A stretch of 21,038 nucleotides of DNA from Kiritimatiellia bacterium. Its GTDB lineage: Bacteria > Verrucomicrobiota > Kiritimatiellia > RFP12 > UBA1067. Every line of letters begins with the position of its first letter. The first letter of the stretch is position 1. This document shows, in pieces, positions 1 through 6,736 of this stretch. Below the pieces are notes generated by a model. It did no database searches. It saw only the letters and a program-made list of their open reading frames with translations, and was not told the origin of the DNA. Location: assembly GCA_017405115.1 (NCBI GenBank), contig JAFRBA010000204.1, positions 1 through 21,038 of the forward strand, in the 5' to 3' direction. Both the position numbers and the translations under genes were made by a program.

Positions 1-73
1 AGTCCCGCTTCGCTCATCTATCCCGCCCTTTCCCTACCGAAACGGCCAGAAAAATCGACTGAAAACCCCGCCT

Positions 74-96
74 AAGATTTTCCGCACTGAAATCTT
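74..96. promoter_or_regulatory. Inverted repeat (possible operator) upstream of the first gene
   Basis: Seen directly: AAGATTT at 74-80 and its exact reverse complement AAATCTT at 90-96, separated by 9 nt. The dyad ends 9 bp before the -10 box at 106-111, so it covers the region where a -35 element and repressor would sit. A 16-nt part of it (80-95, TTCCGCACTGAAATCT) recurs with one mismatch at 1231-1246, beyond the gene. An operator is the likeliest reading. A weak terminator of an upstream transcript is possible, but the stem is AT-rich and there is no long T run. Confidence 0.4.
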
Positions 97-100
97 ATTT

Positions 101-111
101 TATGGTATAAT
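101..111 (+). promoter_or_regulatory. Extended -10 promoter of the gene at 120 (leaderless)
   Basis: TATGGTATAAT holds a perfect TATAAT (106-111) preceded by TGG, the TGn extended -10 signature. No convincing -35 is seen at 16-19 bp, which is normal for extended -10 promoters. Only 8 nt lie between the -10 and the ATG at 120, so transcription should begin at or within 2 nt of the start codon, leaving no room for a Shine-Dalgarno. The same ATGGTA(T/A)AAT core recurs before the regulator (TGTGGTATAAT), the topoisomerase and the GH20 gene in this window. Confidence 0.75.
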
Positions 112-119
112 ACGCACCG

Positions 120-1025
120 ATGGCAGAAACGGCATACAGACACTCGGCGTACTGGTACGCATACCACAAGGGCTGGACGTACAGCGAGGCGCAGTCCTGG
201 ACGGGGCGGTACCTCGACATGCACACCTACCGCCCGCGCATGAGGGAGCGGCCCGACGGGGTGTTCCGTGGAAAGGACTGGTTCAAGTGGCAGAACTCCG
301 CCACTTGCCTCGACTCGACGTTCAACCCCCTCATGTTCTGCGCCTGCGCGATGGTGGACGTGGGCCTCGCGATGCGCGACGGGGTCTCGAAACTCGCCGA
401 CCCCGTCGAGCGCGACAGAATGAAGCGCGGGCTCATGCGCGACCTGCGCAGGCTCAGGCGCCCCTTCTACTACGAGCGCGAGACCGAGCGACGCCGCAGG
501 CTCGCCGCCGAACGGCGCAAGATCTCCCGCAGGAAGACCTCCGCGCCGATGCCGACGCCAGAGGAAGTCCTTGCCGTGTGGAACGCCCGTAAGGAGTCGC
601 GGGAGGCGATGATCAGGCTCGGCGGGATGCTCCAGGACCTTGAGTGCTACGTGGACAACTGCCTGATGTTCGACGAGTCGGGCGAAGTAATAGGGCGCAA
701 CGGCGGCATCAAGGGGTGGCTCGGCGAGAGGCTGCCGGAGCTCCTCCCGAAGTACAAGACGCTCATGCGCTACAAGGCGATGGCCGTGAGGCTGAGGCAG
801 GCGACGGAAACGAAGGACCCTAAGCCGACCTCCGCCCTTCTCGACGAGACGCCGCGCAACGGCGTCGTCGCGAAGATACTGGAGGACCCAGAGCCTGTGT
901 TCTCGCGCGTCTTTGAGGCGCTTGAGCACATACTATCGCCGGAGACCGTGTTCCTCGACGCGCCGAAGGCACAGCGGCGCGGCAAGAGGCACAGAAAGCG
1001 GGGAGCTGAAAGGTTGAAAAGTTGA
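120..1025 (+). CDS. Hypothetical protein, basic, 301 aa
   Basis: I do not recognise a named family with certainty. The start is fixed by the promoter 8 nt upstream. The N-terminal 60 residues are aromatic-rich (AYWYAYHKGWTYSEAQSW). Residues 95-140 are strongly basic and probably helical (RDLRRLRRPFYYERETERRRR). Residues 145-230 form the best-defined block: TPEEVLAVWNARKESREAM, then LQDLECYVDN, then RNGGIKGWLGERLPELLPKYKTL in two pieces around 193-215, and MRYKAMAVRLRQA. I have the impression that similar proteins occur as conserved hypotheticals in gut PVC genomes, but this is memory, not a search. No signal peptide or membrane segment is visible. The basic stretches and basic tail (QRRGKRHRKRG) suggest nucleic-acid binding. 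The last codons and the stop lie inside the octamer repeat at 1005-1052, so the C-terminus is repeat-derived. The long antisense reading frame over the same region is a shadow. Confidence 0.7.
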   Translation: MAETAYRHSAYWYAYHKGWTYSEAQSWTGRYLDMHTYRPRMRERPDGVFRGKDWFKWQNSATCLDSTFNPLMFCACAMVDVGLAMRDGVSKLADPVERDRMKRGLMRDLRRLRRPFYYERETERRRRLAAERRKISRRKTSAPMPTPEEVLAVWNARKESREAMIRLGGMLQDLECYVDNCLMFDESGEVIGRNGGIKGWLGERLPELLPKYKTLMRYKAMAVRLRQATETKDPKPTSALLDETPRNGVVAKILEDPEPVFSRVFEALEHILSPETVFLDAPKAQRRGKRHRKRGAERLKS

Positions 1026-1052
1026 AGGGTTGAAAAGTTGAAGGGTTGAAAG
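1005..1052 (+). repeat. Octamer tandem repeat, six units, at the 3' end of the first gene
   Basis: Six consecutive 8-bp units: GCTGAAAG, GTTGAAAA, GTTGAAGG, GTTGAAAA, GTTGAAGG, GTTGAAAG. Alternating GTTGAAAA/GTTGAAGG units give a higher-order 16-bp period. The stop codon TGA (1023-1025) of the gene at 120 is part of the third unit. The unit pattern GTTGAARR resembles the GTGGARRR units inside rhaT at 15593-15684, suggesting one repeat family. Confidence 0.85.
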
Positions 1053-1055
1053 GCG

Positions 1056-1171
1056 CGATGGCAGGGCGGCGCGAACGATGGTAGGGCGGCATGACCCCAT
1101 GACGCCGCGACGAGAGCGTCGTCGTCAAGCGAATCAGAGATAGCGGCGCGCTGGGGACAACGCGCCCTACC
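1056..1171. repeat. Short direct and inverted repeats in the gene-free stretch 1026-1438
   Basis: Seen directly: CGATGGCAGGGCGGC at 1056-1070 is repeated 20 bp later as CGATGGTAGGGCGGC (1076-1090, one mismatch). GGTAGGGCG at 1080-1088 has its exact reverse complement CGCCCTACC at 1163-1171. Between them a second dyad, CGACGA (1108-1113) and TCGTCG (1119-1124), can form a small hairpin. The nested arrangement looks like a dispersed repeat element or a folded 3' end. The rest of 1026-1438 contains no gene I can support and no clear terminator with a T tract for either flanking gene. A short palindrome, GCTCCGGAGC, lies near 1410. Confidence 0.55.
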
Positions 1172-1438
1172 GGCGATCCTCTACATGGTTTTACCCCTAA
1201 AGGCACAGTAGCCGCCCTGTCGGCAAGAAGTTCCGCATTGAAATCTCAAATTGCCAAATTGGCGAAGGGGGCGGACTCCCACAGGGTTGCGAAACGCGGC
1301 GGATTCTCAAAACCAGACATCAGCGACACTTTCGGTATGCGGCGGGTCTTGTCTCTCCGCGAACTCCATATCTTGCCAAAACTGTCGAGAACACCATCAT
1401 TTCAGAGCCCGCTCCGGAGCCTGTCCCCACACAGTCCA

Positions 1439-2629
1439 TCATCGCATCATTGCCGCGCGGAAATATGCCGCCAATGTCTGCGCGATCAACTGCTTGCCAC
1501 GATCGTCATTGTGCGCAGGATCCCGCTTGAACCAATTGAGCGGTTTTCCTGACCGAGCAATTGCTTCACACGGAGCTGTAGTCAAGTCCCATATCTGGAC
1601 GAAGCTTCTTGCTGCCGCTCGCCTTTCATATTCCTGCTGCAAATACTCGACACCTGTCTTTTCTTTCGTCAACGCAACATCAAATGGCCGCACCGTCACA
1701 TCATGCCTAAATTCATAGCTCGGCGGAGGCGTGCAGACAACCACCTCTGCCCCTATTTCACGGCACTTTCTTATTGTCTCCACCATGTCATTCTCGGCAT
1801 CTGCGAAAGAATGTCGTTTCAGCCCCAGAAAATTCGAGATACCGCCTATGACAACCAAATCGGGTTTGTATTTCCCAACATATTCATCAAAATGCGACTG
1901 TTCATGGTAATACCAGCATCCTGTAGACCCTCGTACCGAAATCATGCACCGCAGATTCGCACCTGGCAATGAATCTTGAATCAAAGCCACTGCATTGCCA
2001 CACCACATGTCATTGACAATGGAGTCGCCAAGAAAGACAACATTCAACGGTTCCCCAGATATTATCTTCGTCTTTGCTGCGGGAAGCTTCGTCCACGCAT
2101 CATCCGCAACTGAAATCTCGAGCTTTGGAAGCCCCGCCGCCAACTCGTTGCACCATTTCGCTGCATCAGATGTCGAAATGCGCGAGAAATGCACATTTCT
2201 TGCGCAAGCTCCGACCTGAGTGACTAAAGCGATCTGTGCGAACACCGCACTTGGATGCGCAGGCACGACGACATCGTACGATTTCCATGTCTTTGACGAA
2301 TACAGGCGACTATTCACATCCGGAAGCGTTCTACCCTCAGCATCGAAAAAATCCACCCACCAATAGCCGTCTACAGAACACTTTGCGTCAAACTTCAACC
2401 GGTAGAACCTGTTTTTGCCGCAATCACCATCAAGCTTAAAGCGTGGCGACTCAATGCGCCCGCCCTTCGATTCATAGTATCCCTCAAACGGGATATAGAC
2501 GATTTTGCCCGCTTCACCTCCTCTACACTTCCAGCCAGCTGCCGCTCCGATCTCCCCAGGGAACGAAACAATGCTTGAAGCAGACACTAAAAGCGGAACG
2601 ATTCCGGAGAAGAGAATGCAGATTTTCAT
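1439..2629 (-). CDS. Secreted SGNH/GDSL-family esterase with N-terminal beta-sandwich-like domain
   Basis: A 396-aa exported hydrolase, probably a carbohydrate esterase. Signal peptide at about 1-19 (MKICILFSGIVPLLVSASS). Residues 40-155 form a beta-rich region with aromatics (YWWVDFFDAEG), typical of a carbohydrate-binding-like module. The SGNH domain begins near 195: block I VVFLGDSIVND with nucleophile Ser203; block II Gly in VRGSTG; block III IGGISN with Asn266; block V DPAH with Asp370 and His373. All catalytic blocks are present, so it should be active. It is the last gene of the operon, 31 nt after the GH2 stop. There is no strong Shine-Dalgarno before the ATG, so translation may depend on coupling. 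Deacetylation of a plant or host polysaccharide is inferred from context; the exact ester is unknown. GC is visibly lower than in the topoisomerase region. Confidence 0.88.
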   Translation of the reverse strand: MKICILFSGIVPLLVSASSIVSFPGEIGAAAGWKCRGGEAGKIVYIPFEGYYESKGGRIESPRFKLDGDCGKNRFYRLKFDAKCSVDGYWWVDFFDAEGRTLPDVNSRLYSSKTWKSYDVVVPAHPSAVFAQIALVTQVGACARNVHFSRISTSDAAKWCNELAAGLPKLEISVADDAWTKLPAAKTKIISGEPLNVVFLGDSIVNDMWCGNAVALIQDSLPGANLRCMISVRGSTGCWYYHEQSHFDEYVGKYKPDLVVIGGISNFLGLKRHSFADAENDMVETIRKCREIGAEVVVCTPPPSYEFRHDVTVRPFDVALTKEKTGVEYLQQEYERRAAARSFVQIWDLTTAPCEAIARSGKPLNWFKRDPAHNDDRGKQLIAQTLAAYFRAAMMR

Positions 2630-2660
2630 TTTACAAGCAGGTTTGTCAAGAACATCCTAA

Positions 2661-5054
2661 TTATCGTGCGCATTGCAGCGACACAGTTGTTTCAACAGGA
2701 GCGAAACCATCCGCCTCGCAGCGAATCGTCACATGTCCCGGCACACGCCCAGCACGCACTATGGCCATCAAATGCCCGTCATGCAAACGCTTCGCCGACT
2801 CGGCGTACAATGTGTCCGTGCGATGATCGCCTTCATCCAAGGCTATCAGGTGCCCGGCGCCAGACACTGTGACATGCACTAGCGGACTTGCGTCGCGGAC
2901 GATCCGCCCCAGCGAATCTACGGCCGTGACGTGGAAATGACAAAGGTCGTATCCATCCGCGAACCATCTTTGCGACTCCTGGGACAATCTTAGAGATGTG
3001 GCCTCTCCAGCCGTTTCCAACGCATGCCGCGCCACGACAGATCCGTCCGCATCCCGAACCATGGCCTCTATTTTCCCCGGCTCGAACGAAACATCGTCCC
3101 AGAGAATGACGTTGCCGGAACTTCCATCAACACCATTTCTCTTCAAACCAAGCGATCGTCCGTTCAAAACGAGTTCAACTTCATCCTGATTGGTGAACAC
3201 GGCCACACGCACCTTTGATCCGGCCTCACGATTCCAGTTTTCCGAAAAGTCAATGTTGCCGACCATGACATCATTCCACACCCGTTCGTCATCGCCTTCG
3301 TAGACCGCCACCCGCACCTGCGGTTCGTCAACAAATGCAGTCCTGATCAGATAGGCTGAGGGACGCGGCGTTAAGTCATGGCCGAAGAACGATTTGTCCC
3401 ACCCCTTTTCCGGCCAGCCGAAGGACTCGCCCCAATAGGCAATAGCGCCCCAGTAGGACAGGCCAACCGTACGCGATCGGTCCATCGCAAAATAAGGCCC
3501 AAGCAACGCCCGCGTCTGCGCCTCACTCTGAAAAATTACGAGATCTGGATGCAACTTGAAGAATTCGCCGTAATGCTCACAGTCATAATTAAAGCTTGCA
3601 ACGCCACATGCTCTCGCCAGCCGTGGTATCTCAAAATAGGAATTCCATTTCTCCCCGTCACGCCATGTGTAGCCGCCCTCGCGCGCAGGATACATGGCGA
3701 CCGTCGACGGACGCGTGTCATCCCATCGGCGACGGATTGTATCAAGGACGCGATACGTGGTAACGCCTCCGTCGTTCGAGTCGAAACCGCTGAACTTCTC
3801 GTCATGCTGCAATTCATTGCCAAGAGACCAGAGAATCACGGACGGGTGGTTGCGATCCCTTTTCACCCATTCCGTCACAAGCTGAAACGGGTTTTCGCAA
3901 ATCTGGCGGCCGGGGGCACGTCCAGACCAGCTGTCGGCGAGCTCGTCCACAACAAGAATCCCCATCTCATCCGCCAAATCATAAAACTCCCTGGAATACG
4001 GATTGTGAGAGCATCTTACGGCATTGAAGCCAAATTCCTTCATTAGCCTGAACCGGCGCGCCATCTCCGACGGATATGCCGCCGCGCCCACGGCTCCCAG
4101 GTCATGATGGTTGCTCATCCCTTGCAAAAACACCTTTCGCCCGTTCAATTTGAAGCCGAACTGCGGCCCATACTCAATAGTCCGGATACCAAACCGAGTT
4201 CTGACAACATCCAATACCAGGTCGCCGCATCGAACATACGTCTCGCACGTATAAAGCTGTGGCGAATCAACATCCCAGAGGGCAGGATAATCAACCATCA
4301 TCCGCGGCAACACGATCTCGGCCAAGCGGTAACGATGATCTACGGGCGCCGCCGCCTTCGTACGCGCGACTTCGACACCTTCCGGAGAACGCAGAACAAC
4401 CTCGACCTCGTGGCTCCTCGCATTACGATACAATCCCTCTACCTCGACTGTCACAGAGACCTCGGCCGCTTCCGCGTTGACAACCGGCGTCGTGACCTTG
4501 ACGCCATGACGCGCGACCGACACCTCGCTGCGAGCGACCATTCTAACACCCCGATAGAGCCCCGCCCCGGTATACCAACGGCTCGAATCCTCTCGCCCGG
4601 AATCCGCCACCACGGCAACAACATTGGATTTGCCATACGTGATCGCGCGCGACACATCGACCTCAAAGCCAAGATACCCATAGTCGTTATATGCGAGTCT
4701 GCGTCCATTCACATAGACTTCGCTTGTTGCCATGATGCCGCCGAAGTCCAGCGACACACGTCGCCCCTTCCATTCAGCGGGGGCCGCGAAAACCTTGCGG
4801 TAAGTGCCGCGGCAACGCGGCTTGAACCCGCGGAGGGCATTCGCCCTCATATCCCATTGGCGTTCGAACTGAAAATCGTGCGGAAGATCGACCGACCTCC
4901 AGCAATTCGTACCCGCAGCAGCTCCTTCGGCACATTCTTCAGCAACCGCCGCCAGTGCTTCTGGATGTTCTCCGGACGCAAATCGCCATCCAAAATCCAT
5001 ATTGACCTCGACGCGAGGCAAAGCCGCGCACAAGACAAAAGCGCCAAGAATCAT
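2661..5054 (-). CDS. Glycoside hydrolase family 2 (beta-galactosidase/beta-glycosidase)
   Basis: A GH2 retaining beta-glycosidase of 797 aa from the chosen start. That ATG (5054-5052) overlaps the TGA of the upstream GH78 gene as ATGA. An upstream in-frame ATG at 5102 would add MARQRKRPRQRKGCVE but has no Shine-Dalgarno; it would, however, supply a basic n-region for the signal peptide (MILGAFVLCAALP), so it cannot be excluded. Order from the 5054 start: sugar-binding jelly roll at about 20-180 (DLPHDF, YRKVF, WYTGAGLYRGV), Ig-like domain 180-290, TIM barrel 290-580 with CSHNPYS and DELADSW. The acid/base is Glu414 in WSLGNE and the nucleophile Glu511 in FQSEAQT. The C-terminal beta domains (FTNQDEVELVLNGRSLG and beyond) match the add-on domains common in gut GH2 enzymes. 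Galactosidase versus other beta-specificity cannot be told from sequence alone. Confidence 0.92.
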   Translation of the reverse strand: MILGAFVLCAALPRVEVNMDFGWRFASGEHPEALAAVAEECAEGAAAGTNCWRSVDLPHDFQFERQWDMRANALRGFKPRCRGTYRKVFAAPAEWKGRRVSLDFGGIMATSEVYVNGRRLAYNDYGYLGFEVDVSRAITYGKSNVVAVVADSGREDSSRWYTGAGLYRGVRMVARSEVSVARHGVKVTTPVVNAEAAEVSVTVEVEGLYRNARSHEVEVVLRSPEGVEVARTKAAAPVDHRYRLAEIVLPRMMVDYPALWDVDSPQLYTCETYVRCGDLVLDVVRTRFGIRTIEYGPQFGFKLNGRKVFLQGMSNHHDLGAVGAAAYPSEMARRFRLMKEFGFNAVRCSHNPYSREFYDLADEMGILVVDELADSWSGRAPGRQICENPFQLVTEWVKRDRNHPSVILWSLGNELQHDEKFSGFDSNDGGVTTYRVLDTIRRRWDDTRPSTVAMYPAREGGYTWRDGEKWNSYFEIPRLARACGVASFNYDCEHYGEFFKLHPDLVIFQSEAQTRALLGPYFAMDRSRTVGLSYWGAIAYWGESFGWPEKGWDKSFFGHDLTPRPSAYLIRTAFVDEPQVRVAVYEGDDERVWNDVMVGNIDFSENWNREAGSKVRVAVFTNQDEVELVLNGRSLGLKRNGVDGSSGNVILWDDVSFEPGKIEAMVRDADGSVVARHALETAGEATSLRLSQESQRWFADGYDLCHFHVTAVDSLGRIVRDASPLVHVTVSGAGHLIALDEGDHRTDTLYAESAKRLHDGHLMAIVRAGRVPGHVTIRCEADGFAPVETTVSLQCAR

Positions 5055-6736
5055 TTCAACACAACCTTTCCGCTGTCGTGGTCGCTTTCTCTGCCGCGCC
5101 ATGCGACATGAGCTGGCGCCGGCAGATCTAGCGTCAGTACGTCGCCGGTCAAGGACATTGTCAACGGGCCTTTCGCCGTCGGGATCCTGGCGGACACTCG
5201 TTTAAGCGTCCCTAAGTTCGGCTTGACCAAGATACGCGAAAATCCTGGCTCCAAAGGGGTGACCCCACAGACATAGCGAGCAATGATCCCAACAGGCACT
5301 GTGGCCCAGGCATGGTTCCAGTCCTCGTTTGGCTTGACGTCTACATTCCAGCTCTCCGTCGTCATCGTCGCCCCTTGTGCGAGCATGCCTAGCCAACTCC
5401 TGTCATTTTGCGCCGTCAACAATCCAAGGGCCGCCGCCTCCTGTCCATTTTCGAACAGGGCGGAAAGCAGATAATTGGAAAAATAGACGCTGCACGCCAT
5501 GCCGCGCGACGCCAGCCATGCCGCCACGCGTGGACGCATATCCTTCGGCAGAACTCCACATGCCAACGCTGCGGCATTTGCATGGACGGACGAATGCGAC
5601 GTCCCCTCGCCGTCTGAACACAAGCCATTCGCCGAATTCAGAAAGGCGCCGAGAAAGGAACGCCTCACGCGCGCAGCCTCCATACGAAACGACTCCGCGT
5701 CAGGATGCTTTCCGATAGCCTCCGCCAGGTCTGCCATTTCATTAAGGTTGCGGTAGTAAAAGGCATTGACCACGGCATTGACCGGACGGAACACGAAGCC
5801 GTCGCGCTCCGTCGCTGGCCAATCAACGATATCCGCGTAGCCCCTGGCATTCGAAAGCGAATTCGGCGCCTTCTCCCCGCCTGTGAGCAACAGACCGTCG
5901 TCAGGCCGTGCGGCCTGCGACAGGAGTTTACTCGTCTTTAGAACTTCATAATGGCGCTCCACAGACGACAAGTCCCCTGTGTACATCCAGTCGGCCCAGG
6001 CGCTCATGATCGACGCCTGCTTGAACTCCGTTGGCCATGTCGGATGCGCATACAGGTACTCGATCGTCCTTCGCACATAAGCGTACTCGGAACTCATCCC
6101 GTACACCGCAAGTTGAGTCGAATAGGCATCTGCCTCATAGGGTATGCGCTCACGGTCGCCGTCCACCATATACCCGGTGAAAGACGTCGACCAGACGGAA
6201 TACTTGCAGAAATCCCAGACCTTTACAAGCCGTTCGTCATCGCAGAAGAACGACGACTCTGCGAGATCAAACGGGTAAGCCACGCGTCTGCGACGATAAC
6301 TCTCCAGCACAAGCGGAAACGGAGCACGAACGGTTTCGACCGCCCGAAACGGGGCTACAATCCCAAACTGCGGCGTTATGTCGATCGGAGAACCTTCCCC
6401 CGCCGGCAGCAAATTGCGTATGTCCGGCGCAAAAGGCACACGTTGCCAGCCGGTCTTTTCAATTTCCCAGAGCGCGGCCGCCACGCGCACGTTCCTCGGC
6501 GCCCAGCGATCGACGGTTCCGTCCGGATTCAGTTTTTCGCCATAGACGAGAAAGCACGTTCCAGTTGCCGTTGCATTCACTTCGAGCCAGCCGAACCCGT
6601 CAAGGGCGAAATCATGAAGCACTCGCCCAGCGGCGTTCACTGACATTCTCGCAGGCATCTCGTCATAGACCTGCAATGGACGTGGGGCTCCGACCCCCAC
6701 CGCCGTCGACATCAGTAGAACTTTCAGACCGATCAA
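5051..6736 (-). CDS. GH78 alpha-L-rhamnosidase, compact form
   Basis: A glycoside hydrolase releasing terminal alpha-L-rhamnose, 561 aa from the chosen start. That start is a TTG (6736-6734) overlapping the upstream TGA as TTGA, with GGAGG (6747-6743) 6 nt away. The in-frame ATG at 6772 lies inside the preceding gene and has no such site. The TTG start gives a normal signal peptide (M)IGLKVLLMSTAVGVGA. Counting from it, 30-130 is a beta domain (GFGWLEVNA, LVYGEKLNPDGTVDRW). The (alpha/alpha)6 barrel begins near 160 with DGDRERIPYEADAY (Glu196, equivalent to the family acid region), DIVDWP, HSSVHANAAALACG, and MTTESW (Glu461, base region) followed by DWNHAWATVPVGIIARY. The C-terminal beta domain has PLEPGF. 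It is shorter than many GH78 enzymes (about 900 aa), lacking extra N-terminal modules. Family assignment is firm; the aglycone is unknown. Confidence 0.9.
   Translation of the reverse strand: MIGLKVLLMSTAVGVGAPRPLQVYDEMPARMSVNAAGRVLHDFALDGFGWLEVNATATGTCFLVYGEKLNPDGTVDRWAPRNVRVAAALWEIEKTGWQRVPFAPDIRNLLPAGEGSPIDITPQFGIVAPFRAVETVRAPFPLVLESYRRRRVAYPFDLAESSFFCDDERLVKVWDFCKYSVWSTSFTGYMVDGDRERIPYEADAYSTQLAVYGMSSEYAYVRRTIEYLYAHPTWPTEFKQASIMSAWADWMYTGDLSSVERHYEVLKTSKLLSQAARPDDGLLLTGGEKAPNSLSNARGYADIVDWPATERDGFVFRPVNAVVNAFYYRNLNEMADLAEAIGKHPDAESFRMEAARVRRSFLGAFLNSANGLCSDGEGTSHSSVHANAAALACGVLPKDMRPRVAAWLASRGMACSVYFSNYLLSALFENGQEAAALGLLTAQNDRSWLGMLAQGATMTTESWNVDVKPNEDWNHAWATVPVGIIARYVCGVTPLEPGFSRILVKPNLGTLKRVSARIPTAKGPLTMSLTGDVLTLDLPAPAHVAWRGRESDHDSGKVVLK

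Noticed and set aside
72..929. Antisense frame opposite the first gene
   Set aside because: Low-complexity Arg/His/Val composition and no promoter. The plus-strand gene has a perfect promoter at the right place.
1238..1718. Plus-strand small genes between the first gene and the esterase
   Set aside because: Two overlapping frames with no ribosome site, promoter or recognisable domain, running antisense into the esterase.
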